The notes below the pieces were generated by a model. The model was not told the origin of the DNA, did not search any database, and worked only from the letters and a program-made list of their open reading frames with translations. Position numbers and translations under genes: made by a program. Shown piece after piece: positions 1 through 11,900 of a stretch of 64,000 bases of DNA. This stretch comes from Ascidia mentula (lineage: Eukaryota; Chordata; Ascidiacea; Phlebobranchia; Ascidiidae), in assembly GCA_947561715.1 (NCBI GenBank), contig OX387200.1:16742501-16806500 (forward strand). Direction: 5' to 3'. Numbering within the stretch: position 1 is the stretch's first letter; every line of letters starts with the position of its first letter.

Positions 1-313
1 CGACATACCTATGGTGGTGGCCTACATCATTGAAAACAATGCCAGCCAAAGCATAGATACAACAAAAAAAATATAACGACTTTATGTATATTCTCCATTC
101 ACACAATTTTCTAAGAAAGAAAGTCTATCTCTATCTGCATCTGCGTTCACAAAACAATTGTATGGTTGACTAGTTCTGTCACGGTTTAGTAGTTCCGTTG
201 TGCCTTTGGCGAAGTTGACAAGTGTTGTGACGTTTGCAAATCAAGAATTTTGGGTTTCAAAGAAAAATTTGTTTGTAACAATGGACAGTTTGTAAACAGG
301 TTGTAGCAGAGCT
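1..313. other. Left-edge flank, no gene established
   Basis: A frame open from the left edge ends at a TAA at 74-76 and could be the last codons of an upstream + strand gene, but it is too short to support. The rest is presumed 5' flank and leader of the transporter that follows; I see no clear promoter element. Confidence 0.3.
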
Positions 314-1714
314 ATGTTGGTTGCCACGGTTTTTATCACGTTTTTGGTGATAAGCGCGACAACTGCTGCTTCGCAACTGTTGCTAAAGTTCATTTTGAAA
401 AACAAAACCAACACAAATCCACAGTTCCTAACTTTCCAAAAAGTGTACTTTTATGTGTATTACCTTGTTATTTTTGGAGATTGGCTCAATGCCCCATATT
501 TGTACAAATTGTACGCGGACTATGGCTTCATTGAAGATCAGATTGCTATCATATATGTGTGTGGGTTTGCATCCGCACTGGCCTTTGGAACATCATCCCA
601 TTACATTGTTCAGACATATGGACAGTGCAGGGTTTTTATAATCTCAACTTTGGCCTACGCTGTAGCATGTCTTATGAAGCTATCACCAGACTACACTGTG
701 CTTATTGTTGGAAGATTACTGTCAGGAGCAGCTACTTCACTTTTGTTTTGTGCTCAAGAAATGTGGTATACCAATACTCATACACAAACACATGATTTTC
801 CTGTTGAATGGATGGAAATAACCTTTAGAAAATCATCTAAAGGAAACTGCATTTGTGCCGTTTTTGCTGGCATAACAGCATATCTTCTGTGTGAAGTATT
901 CCATCTTAGTCCTGTTGTCCCATCAGTGCTATCTGTACCAGTCTTACTCATGTCATGCATTTTTGCATCAAAAACCTGGAAAGAAATTGGATTAAATACA
1001 TCTGGTCTGGTCAATGCACCAGAAAGCATTGTGCACATGGAAAAGAAGAAAGTGTGCAAGGCATGTTGTCAGCAACTGCAAACAATTGTTCGGAACAACA
1101 AGCTTTTTCAAGTGGGTTGTATCCAAGCTTTGTTTGAAAGTGTCCTGTGTCTGTTTGTCTTTCTCTGGACCCCAGTTCTTGATCACCATGGCCCACCACT
1201 GGGCATTGTATTTGCTTCTTTTATGGTTAGTCACCTGCTAGGTGGCACCATTTACAGGATGATCATTTCTACTAAAAAAACAATGGCTTGCCATGTCATG
1301 TATGGAATTTTGTTTGCAGCTGGATCAGCTGTTTTGATATGTGTAGTTTCAACACATCCAAGCCAAGAATTTCCTATTGTATCATTTTGTGCCTTTCTTG
1401 TCTTTGAAATGGCATCTGGAATGTATTTTCCAGCAATGACCGATGTGAAAAAGGAGCTGGACTTGGACAAAATTCAAAGTGCAAACATGACATGGTTTCG
1501 AGTGCCACTAAACCTTATTGCCTGCACAGGACTTATTTTTCTGCACAGTGTTGACAATGAGTCAGGAACGAAGAACTTGTTTGCGTGCTGTTTTATTGCT
1601 ATTGTTCTGGCACTTTTTATTATTGTTAATGCATCAAGATCAGCAAAAAAAGTGCAACCAAAGATTGAATTTGATGATGACAATGAAGCTTTGATAATGC
1701 AGGGATTTTCTTAA
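314..1714 (+). CDS. MFSD5: MFSD5-like major facilitator transporter
   Basis: An uninterrupted 466-codon frame encoding a polytopic membrane protein of about 12 helices. It resembles MFSD5, the molybdate-anion transporter of the major facilitator superfamily, at family-typical length. Visible MFSD5 signatures are GDWLNAPYLYKLY near residue 56, the HDFPVEW loop near residue 157, LFVFLWTPVLDHHGPPLGI near residues 280-298, and a YFPAM segment near residue 370. The ATG fits the expected N-terminus, which begins with a hydrophobic helix. The C-terminus is acidic (EFDDDNEAL). No introns are seen in a region where neighbours are heavily split, so the gene may be of retrocopy origin or have lost introns. 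Substrate specificity is known only for other members of the family. Confidence 0.93.
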   Translation: MLVATVFITFLVISATTAASQLLLKFILKNKTNTNPQFLTFQKVYFYVYYLVIFGDWLNAPYLYKLYADYGFIEDQIAIIYVCGFASALAFGTSSHYIVQTYGQCRVFIISTLAYAVACLMKLSPDYTVLIVGRLLSGAATSLLFCAQEMWYTNTHTQTHDFPVEWMEITFRKSSKGNCICAVFAGITAYLLCEVFHLSPVVPSVLSVPVLLMSCIFASKTWKEIGLNTSGLVNAPESIVHMEKKKVCKACCQQLQTIVRNNKLFQVGCIQALFESVLCLFVFLWTPVLDHHGPPLGIVFASFMVSHLLGGTIYRMIISTKKTMACHVMYGILFAAGSAVLICVVSTHPSQEFPIVSFCAFLVFEMASGMYFPAMTDVKKELDLDKIQSANMTWFRVPLNLIACTGLIFLHSVDNESGTKNLFACCFIAIVLALFIIVNASRSAKKVQPKIEFDDDNEALIMQGFS

Positions 1715-2083
1715 AAGCTTTTGTGGCTTACTTTAACAAAGTTTTACATTTATATGTGACCTTTGTTTGTTTATGTATATTTTGCACTACTGGTTACATT
1801 ACAGAAGCACCAAAACTAATATATTATTTGTGCATTACTCGCATTAAAAAAGATAAAACGGTTTCTTCTATAATAGGACTTAGTTAATGTATTCTTTGTA
1901 TCACATGTTGCATTTATGTATGTGCATTATGTTTTATCTTACTCAGTTCTTTTGAAGTGTCATGTGTAGTAGGATGTAAAATATTGGCCTCATTAGACAG
2001 ATGAAAAAAAATCAAGGGTATTTTGACATTTTTATTACCTGATCATATTCCAATTATAAAACTGTGTCTTGCTGTAAATTGTT
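1715..2083. other. Intergenic, AT-rich
   Basis: 3' flank of the transporter gene and 5' flank of the next gene on the same strand. No open frame or repeat that I can support. Confidence 0.5.
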
Positions 2084-2615
2084 ATGTCAAATAAGCTGCG
2101 GTTTATCAAGCAAGATCAGCCTAAGTTTATTCAACAATTTAAGAAAAGGGTTGGTTTGAAGCATGAACCCACACTGGAAGACAAAGTACGTTCTGTTGAT
2201 AAGTGTATTGGAAAAAAAAAATTTAACATTTATTTATGCAGGTGCAACCCAATGATGCAGATGTCGAAGATTTGCCAGTAAAAGATGATGAGAAACCAGT
2301 CATTGTTGTGCTGAAAGAAGGAGACTTGACTGCAGAAGAAGCAGAAAAAGGTACTCAAACAGTGCAAAGCAACCTAGCTCTTAAAACTGTGCAACTTCTG
2401 CAGAGGGCGTTGATGATGGCCAGGAAGACGGCAAAATAAAGTTTAGAAAACCTGCAGTTTCAAAAAGGAATGCTCCTTCAGCTGGCTTGTCAGCATCAAG
2501 TAAGAAGGCAAAGGTGGAGGAAAAACCTGCCAAAACATCAGACAAAAAGAAGAAAAGTGGAGTTAAATCGAACTCATTGCTCTCATTTACAGCTGAAGAG
2601 GATGAATATGAATAG
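2084..2615 (+). CDS. KIAA1143: KIAA1143 homologue, small nuclear protein
   Basis: Three exons: 2084-2185, 2242-2350 and 2404-2615, with GT-AG introns and consistent phases, giving 140 aa. It matches the uncharacterised conserved protein KIAA1143 along its length: an N-terminal block with FIKQDQPKFIQQFKKRVG, a central block VIVVLKEGDLTAEEAEK, a lysine-rich tail and the conserved C-terminal SLLSFTAEEDEYE. The family has no established enzymatic role; the basic, low-complexity tail suggests a nuclear protein. It lies 369 bases downstream of the transporter on the same strand and converges with the CCDC33 homologue. Confidence 0.86.
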
Positions 2616-2664
2616 GTGTTTGTAAATGAGGATGCTGACTAACTGTGCTGAGCCTGAATTTTGT

Positions 2665-2676
2665 AATAAAAATAAA
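2665..2676 (+). terminator. Polyadenylation signal of the KIAA1143 homologue
   Basis: Two abutting AATAAA hexamers about 50 bases after the stop codon, at the usual position for 3'-end formation. Confidence 0.6.
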
Positions 2677-2989
2677 AGTAAACGTTGTTTTATTTGGATA
2701 TAAAAAGTAAGGATTAAAAAAGATATTAAATCACAGTGGGTACATACACTACCAAAAATTGTCATTCATTGTACACAACTGCAAGTGACATCACCATTAT
2801 AAGTATACTGGGAAGATATATTACCCATTGCACAATGATAACAAAACAGTCGCATGGTATGAAACAAAATAACAAAACTACATATGCATTTGGAACAAAT
2901 GTCTAGGTAAGAACATAACGGTTCAACTTTGCTAAAAAAAGGATGTTAAAAAAATAAACATGTTAGCAGTGGTGGAGTGAAGCTTGATT

Positions 2990-5900
2990 TTAGTAATCCC
3001 AGTCATCAAAAAACTCCTGTGAAACATAGAGTTGAGACTTTTCTCTTCATCCAATACAATGTGCAAAGCTGTACATGCAATAAGTCCATACTGCATTTTC
3101 CAGACTCTTTTGCTTAGTCCTGCACATGCAAAAGTAGTGTGCACAGTTTAGTTTGTGGGTTAGTTGTTGCAAGATTTAAAAACGTGCAATTGCTAATGTT
3201 ATTAAAAAAGCAGTTTTGTGGGTTAATCATTCCTTTAAAGGGCTGATTAAATAAACAGCTTATACACTGTAATGGGAAGAACTTGTCACCATGCTATGGT
3301 ACTTTAAATGTCATTGTTGATATTGTGGCGCATCCAATTTAGTATTTTGCTCAAATGAATAACAAAAAAAGAAAATTGCATTCGTCATTAGAATATTAAC
3401 AAGCATCAAAGGCCACAATATTTTGTAAAAACATGCCATTTTAAAACCAGTTTAATCATGCTTATTTGTGATTCAACCTACCAGTATGGGATCAATGCCA
3501 GTGTTGGGGGCAGATGTTCTCACAATTCCATTTCTGTGCTCTTGGAGTCGAACAGTAAGTTCATGTCTCTCCTTTGCCCATGCCCTGGAGTTGTGATCCA
3601 GCTGGCTTTCCAGTGATGCAACGCGGCTCTCTGCTCTATCAAGTCGAGCCAGAAGATCAGACTTGTCACTGTCGTATTGCTGTTGCTGTATCTACAAGCA
3701 CAGATATATTTTTCTTAAATTTGCTTGACATGTCTCATGTGTGTGATTTAACTTCAATAAAACAAAGATAAGTTGGTTATTTTTTTCAACCTATGTATGT
3801 CAACTTACTCTCACTCTGTCAATTTCTTCCTGTAAACGCCTGTTTTCCTCCGATAACATAGAAGTGGCATTTTGATGAGCGCCATCTACAATATGGTTAA
3901 CATATTGAAATAAAATAAAACCACTCAAGCATATCAAGTACCCACCTCCAACAGATATTGTGTGAGTTCCAGCAAGTGGAGCACTGCTCTTCATGTATTT
4001 GTTCAGCAGCTTTTCCATCTTCTGTATGACCTTCTCTTGTTGCACACAAGTTTCCTGCATCTTTTTCATTTTCTTTTGCTTCTCCTGTAAGCGCTTCACC
4101 GTCTCTTCAAGCTCTTTCTGGGAGGGTTTGTTCATCAAGTGTTCCTTCTCCCTTTCATTTGCCTTTATGTGTGACATGAGTGTATTAGTTGATTTGCATA
4201 CAATTAATACTTAAAATCAAAACAGTTTTTGGTTAAATAGCAACTTGTTGTACCTTTATCATCTGATTTTGTAGATGATGGACTTTAGACTTGTACTTTT
4301 TTAACTCCTCGCCATCTTTTGTAAGTCTTTGCCTGACAGCAACTGCAACATTTTTTCTCGCCAATTAAATTACAGTTCATATTTTTTGTTCAAAAATCCA
4401 CTTACCGAACTTGTCTGCAACTTCTTGGGATGAAACAACTCCTTGGTGAATGTCATTCATAACGGAACTGCCAATCTCTTTGTTTAACAGCATCTCCCTT
4501 CTCAACAATGCATTTTCCTCCTGTTCAAAAATTTATGGAAACATGTATTAACATGGTGAAAATCTGTTGACTTTTGCATAAGATAATTATATTTTTTTAT
4601 TTGTGTCTGTAAAAACAGCGTAATGCACACCTAGTGATTCCAGGAATCGCATAAAATTGACATTCTACAAACTACATTTTTAAAGTAAAAACTTGCCTGG
4701 AGTTGGGTAAGGTTTTCTCGGAGCTTTACTATGTCACCTGACATTCTCTTCACAGCTTCCCTGTACTTGTTAAGCTCCTGCAAACAATTTCAAGCTGTGT
4801 TTACAAACAGTTGCATAATTAACAAACAACAGAATGTGTGACAAATCATGTGCTAACAAGTTTACTGAAGATTTTTTATGTGCCTACATTTAAAAATGTG
4901 CTTCTTTCTCCATGTAAAGTCATATGTCAAACTTTTACCAACCTTTGCTTGATGATCGAGCAAAGATCGAGTGTGAGTGTCCACAGTCTTCTCCATTTCT
5001 TGATTTCTTGCGTTCGAAGGCAACCTGTGCAAACAGACCTTTTTGATCAGAGCCTAAAAAACAACCCCTTTGGCCGCCTCAAATTCATATTCTGGTTGAC
5101 AAACACGTCATGAACAGCCCTTGTGAAGAACTTTGTTGGACTCTTATAACTGCTTCACATAGGAGTGATCATGCTATGTTGAAGTGGCTTGTCATTGGGA
5201 ACGCCCATCTTTTCATTGCCATAGGTTCAGATTACACAACAGACTAAGGTGCATGACCTCACATTGTTGGTGCTTTATTACAACTTGCCATGTATCATCT
5301 CAAAGGTTATAAATTCAATTTACATTGTTCAAAACAAACAAGAAGTTTTCAAAATGTTTTCTTTGTGTGTGAGTTTTAATAACACTTACTTGGATGTTGA
5401 TGCAAGATTAGATCCAGTCAGATCTTGGTCATTTTCAGTTAAAACGTAATCTGGTAGAATTGTTTCAAGTGCATCATCTGGTGGATATTCATCTTCTTTT
5501 ACCAGCTAAACACACAGAGTTAGAATGTCTCATGGTGTTTTGTTTTAAATATAAAACCCATGCTAATATAATATCCAACAAATTTTTCATTAGTACTTAG
5601 CCTTTCATTATAATCCAAATTTACGTACAAAAATACAGGAGCACAGAGCAAGAGCCAATAGACAACAGCACTCACCTGGGCAGATATGGGCCTATAATAT
5701 GACACCGACATTAGAAAAAGCAAACAAACACACTAAACACTCATACACATCTCAAACAACACTCACACACAAACAAAGGACTCTCCACTGTCCAGTCAAC
5801 AACTAAAAAGAAATATATAAATATGCCTTGAGACTCTACAAACGTACGCAAACCGGACTGACTCGGTAGCTATGTAATTTTCAATACATGGTTGAACACA

Positions 5901-8900
5901 TAATCCAGTGTTAGCAACAAACCTGCTATTATTTGCTGAGGGTGTGCATAAAGATATAGCTGAATCAGAGGTACACATTAAGTAATAAAAGGCATTTTGC
6001 ACAGGTATTGTTATTTTAGGTCACGCGGACTGATGGTAACAAAAGCAATACCACTAACAATGGTTCTCTCCAAACAGTAGACCTTCGAGCAACTGGTGCC
6101 CGTGGGCCTCAATTGGTACCTCTGTCAACACACTGTAAGATGGCAAATATATGTTTTACCTCTTTATGAAACATATTGAAATATTTAAGGGCTTTCCTAG
6201 AAATCTCAAGTGGTCATTTGTCAGTGGTAAATGCTGGATAAGTACTTTCCAGTGTTTCAAATAAGTAGAGATATTCTTAGAAAATGTAACATCCTTGGAA
6301 GGCATCTCGGCAATAAGTCTTGAAAACTATACTAAGACTTTAGCCATTTGCCTTGGGCTAAAAATGTCTGATTACGTACATATGGACAAACAAAAAAGTT
6401 ATTATTATTTTCATTTTAAACAATACAGGATTTTGTGTTAACTGCATGATTGTGCTAGTTCTGGAACCAACACATGCCCTCATGATAGTTTATAAAAACA
6501 ACATTTCATGTAACAAAGTAACTTCCAATAAGGCTAATTATGAAGTACTTGAAATAAAACAACGCTTGGCAAAAGCGGGATGTGGAGAGAAATATCCTTT
6601 GAACCAAAAACACCTGTTACTTACCAATCGTGTTTTCTTTCTTTCAAATGGAGGTCCACCGACAGCTGTTGTGTCCCGAGCCACATGTCTAGGTTGCTTG
6701 ATGGTTTGGGGCTCAGGACTGTTTTGCAAATATTGTTCGGCTAATTCTTTGTTTGGATCATGGGTCTGGTAAGGTCCGTTTGACATAATAATACCATCAA
6801 GCTGGGGGAGGTTGTTTGCATCTGCTGATACTGCCAGGGTGTCTGGACGCTGGAAAAAAGTGGTACAGTGCTCTTGTTGTGATTGCTTAATGCCCCAGAT
6901 ACAAAATAAAAGACCACATAATGTCTTACATCACACAAAATGTTGTCAGATTTTACTATTCTTTCTACAACCTATTTCCCAATATGAACTACGTGTCAAG
7001 GTTAAAAATATTGTTTAAATTTATGTGTTATGTGCCCAAAACTATAGATGTGTGGCAACATGTTTTATTCTCTGAAGTTATTGGTTGTTTCACAAATAAA
7101 CAATCGTAACAAAGTTGTATGATTTGATGTTTTTATACTCAGTACAGCAAATAATTTGTATTGATTAAAACGCAACTGTTTTAACTGCAAAATTTTCTTG
7201 CAAACGATTCTCACTTCTGTATTGATTAATCTAACTACAAGTCTGCAACTTGGGTAAGGACCCTCCAGGGTTTGAAAGTTGGAACCTTGAACAATCAAAT
7301 CATCCACCCTTACACCAAGTCTCCCTGCATCTGAAGTGAGAGCTGCCAACAAACAGAAAAATATAGTAATAAGCAGCAAATAACACAACATTTTTGTAAA
7401 AAAAACATTTTTGTTTTGTAAAAAGGTAAAAATTATCAATCTTGTAAACCATAAAAGTGAACAAGTTAAGTATGTTCTTATAACATATGCAAATGTCTTT
7501 CAAACTGGATCTGTGAACAGCACACAACTTCATCTTTTAAATAGTTCAACATGGTACAGTGCAAGATGAGATTAGATCTCTAACCTTGAAATAGTTCCTC
7601 ATCAAGAAGCAAAGTAGAAAATCCGATGGGACTTCTGATGGTCCAAGTTACAGATGTCATCGCTACAACACAAAACCAGCACCAATAACTAGTTCCTACT
7701 CATATTGCAAAATGTCTTTACTTTTACAGAACTTTAAGAAGCCATGTTCTTACTTGTTGAAGTTGGGTAAAACTCAAGCACGAGAGCAGAGTTGTGACCA
7801 AACATTGTGGCTGTGTCATTATTGCAAAACATGAAAACATGATTCCATTCTGGTCTTGTTCCTCCAGTGCTTGGTGTTGTAAGCTGTAAAGGCACAGTAG
7901 ATAAATTTACAATTTAACCATTGTATTTGCCTTGGCATGATGCTGCCACACAGTTGCACAAAAGAAAAATTCACAAACTGGCCTTCTGGAACAAAAAAAA
8001 AGTCAAAAAGTCAAATTTATTATGGAAGTTTAATTTATGTGCAAAAATGTCAATTTTGTTTAGCTCTCATAGAAACTTCTGGACTATTTGGCACCTGTGG
8101 AAAACCTTGCTTATGTTGCTTCATCACTTCAAATGCAGAGGGGTTTGGTGAAGGGAAAGTAACTGTGGTGGTGGTGATGCCAGCTGGGCATGGCTTCCTT
8201 GACAGCATGCTTTCCCTAAAAAAAATTTCTTTGCAATAAGTTTGATTGTATTTTGATGCTAAACTTTGTTTGTCAAACTTTATTCATTCAACTAAACCCA
8301 ACAGTGAAAGTAGAAAATATTTTAGACTGGATGAAAAAAAAAAGAAAAAAGTTTTGGAATCCCAGGTGAGATTTTTGTATATGCAAATAAATTTACCAAT
8401 TAAGGTTTTTATAACTATTTAAATCAGCCATTGCTTATTTTCACCACTGACTGAATGTGTTACACTTCAACAAGTGTGAAGGGTCATTTGCTTCTTGTTG
8501 CTAAAGTTAGCTTCCATACTTGTATTTTGTGTAATCTGGTACTATTCTTGCCACAGCGAGTAAAGGGCCTTGGTGATTTTTTATGTTCTGTTCGAAGTCC
8601 CGCAAAGTGACCTCAAGGCCACAAAATCCAAAACCCTGAAAAAATGTGAATGCATTTGATGAAATCAACGATAACAAGTAGGTTTTAACTTTTATCATCT
8701 TATCAATGATATCAATTACTCTTGAATTTACCTCATGTTATGACAAACAGTAAATGGGAGACATTTCTGTAGAAATTACCTGTAGACGGGGCAGGTAACT
8801 TAGCTTCCTCAATATCGTTGCATACACTCTAATACCTGATGGGATTGACTTGGTAGGCTGAAAAACACATATGGGGAATATTAACATGGACATATGTTAG

Positions 8901-11900
8901 AGGATACTATTATAAAATTAGAACAAATTGGGAAGCATAACAGTTTGGACTGCTTTTCTATTTCTAGTACTTAAAGTAAACTTTATAGTTCATTAGAGAG
9001 TTGAAGTAACAGTGTTTACCTGGACTAATTCAAAATGGTAGGGATGAAATGGAGCCAAGCTGGTGATTGGAATTTGAAACTTAACAAGTTTTTCTTTGGA
9101 TGAGCTGTCTGACACTGTGAGGATAAGTTCCTCCTCATCTATTCTATCCTCTGCAACCTGTTGGAAAAAGTTTTACTTTTGAGTGCAACTGTTACATGGC
9201 AAAGCACCATTTAAAAACTGCATAGAAATTTTATACTCGATATACACAACACGCCTATTTATTGGATGAAGATATGAAATAAACTGTGGGATCTAAAAAG
9301 TTTTATTTTTTAGTAATTACATATTTTTAAACTATAAGATATTTTGTAACCTATAAGAATCAATACAAACTCACATCCATTGTTAAGATTTCTTCCCATG
9401 TTGGAGAATGTGTTGGTTGTAGAGTTGCGTGTGTAGCACCCTGTGCAGCCCTTCCACCTCTCTCCTCATGTGAACTTTTTCTGTTTGGGTTTTGTAAAAA
9501 AATCTTGTTTGAAAAGGTTACTTTATTTTCTAAAAGTTTTTGAGATATTTTGATATATTAAAGTAACTTTTTACACAAAAGCATCCCTAAAATATTCCAA
9601 AACTATGTTACAACTTTCTCAGTAGTTTACTTCTACCTACAGGCAAAATACCCCAAAATCTTACAGTGTCGCAAATGGAAGAGGATCTGCTCCATCAGAC
9701 CTTGAAGGAAGGCTGGTAGCACCATGAACAATCACATAAATTTGATCATGTCCTGGTTTTGCCACATGCCTGTTAATGGGACCTTGGTTGCCAATTGCTC
9801 TGGGGCTGGTCATGGTTGGAGACTTAACCGGACTCCTAGTGGGTTGTCTTTTCGCTGATGACCTTCCAGCCTTGTCTGGTGAAGTTCCTCTTGCAGGGGT
9901 GTCCATAGTTGTCTGGACACAATTATCATAATTTAGCCTTTTTTGCAGTGAGCTCACCATGTGTGTTTTGGTGCATGATAAAGGTCTCACTTATCAATTA
10001 TGCATCACAATATTGTTGTATGTAGTTTTAATTTGAGGTAAACTCAATACCTCCTGAATTATAAATATTTAATTATTATGTAGAGAATACATCATGCTGC
10101 AAATTTTAATAACCACCAAGTGTGAAGTGTTCCTGCAGAGGCCAGTGACATGTTTATGTCAAGCGACGCTTTTTAACAGGTATTCTGTTCAATGGCATCA
10201 GAAAAACTTAGGATCAGAAAAACATCAGATAAATGACATCACAGCTATGATCATAGTGATGAAAGGTTGCAAGCATGTGTAAACAAGCCATGTAAAATGC
10301 AAAAAAAACTTGCAAATTAAATGTCATCATAATGAAACATGTACAAATAATCATAATGCAAGGTATATCACATTTAACAGTAGATCAATCAAGAAGCAAT
10401 TATGCCAAAAGAAAATTCCATTTCGAGAAGCAGTACACTCAGTCCATCAATTGCAAGCAGCAGTCCTTCATCCAGTAGATCATCTTCGAGTTCGAGCAGT
10501 ACACCGAGCATGGTTAGTTAATTGTCGATATTAATTATTTAGCACACAGATCAAATGCACTCACACCCACAAAAATCTCAACCATATGCAGTGGAAGGTT
10601 GGGTTACTGAACAGATGCTCTGGTAAAACACAGGTGAAAGCAGAGGATAAAATGATGTCGCTTTTTGAGATCACCAACAGCGGAATAAAGGATGAAGTTT
10701 CAATGGAAATTCAGGTAACAAAATTAATTGTTTGTTTGGTGACCAGATTAAAAGGTAAAAAGGCTGATAAAAAACCTTTTAACAACTTTTCCATTATGGC
10801 TCTATGTTGCATTATAGAATTTGGGATGCGTTTGGTTTAAAATTATTAAAATTATTGTTGTCACATCAAATATAGGCATAATCACATAAAAACTATATGT
10901 TCCCCTTAAAGAATGCTGTGACAGAGGACATGGACAGGATGGTTGACAATTTCAAGAAAAATGAAAAAGAAATACTTCGAGAGAAGTTTATCAGGACCTG
11001 TGTGTCTGAAATGGAAAACATGCTTGGTGCAGTCGATGAATCAAGTCAAGACAATCGCATGAGGATTATGAATGGGTTAAAGAGGAGAACCAAAGCACAA
11101 ATAACTGAGATGGTTATTAAGGTATGTAACCTCAATGGTTGGATTTATAACACATTGTTAAACAAATGACATGTTACAAAGAATAAATATATGATTAAAA
11201 TTAATGCCAGAATCCTGTTTTGTTTTTACTGGAGTAATCTGTAAAATTGTCCTGCTCAGTTATACCACAAACACATGTGAGCTTTTGTGAAAACATTTGT
11301 TGTTGAAATGGTCATGCAATAAGAATGGCAAGACTAGCAAAACAATTATTATATATTGATAATGGTGATGAATAGATGGCAGAATATAAATAATGCAAAC
11401 ACATACACAGACCATGCATGTTGTGTGTGAAGGGTTTGCAGGAAAATTTTTCATCAGAATGGCAAGAAATAGCTGCCGATCACACAGAGCATGTTACAGA
11501 GGACATCGAGATTCGACTTTGGAGCGAATTGAGTGGGAAATTGCAGAGCATTTACCGTGTATACAGAAACACAGCCAACACACTTAAAATTGACAAGCAG
11601 GTTAATTATAATATGTGTTAGAATTATGATTGTGAGTTGGTGCAAACCTTTGGGATGGGCAAAGTGGATGTTACTTCTGTATATTGAGGTTACTAAGTTT
11701 CAAATTTTGCAACCTCTATTCAGAAAAACGTTTTCAAAATTTGCAGCCATGTTTTATTTAGGAACACTTTTAAGATTTCCTTTTTGAGAAAAAAAAGCTG
11801 TCCCACAATGCAGTTATAATAAACTTGTTTTTATAAACTTGTTTATCATACATTTCGCCAGACTGACGATAACACAAGCTTCAGCCAAAATTGCATTAAA

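Noticed and set aside
2..76. Open frame from the left edge as the tail of an upstream gene
   Set aside because: Only 24 codons and no recognisable sequence.
5676..5691. 16-base micro-exon flanked by TATAG and GTGAG in the CCDC33 homologue
   Set aside because: Its length breaks the phase between the neighbouring exons, which join in phase 0.
6446..6772. Plus-strand frame of 108 codons
   Set aside because: Antisense to the CCDC33 exon 6625-6849, whose phase and content fit the gene.
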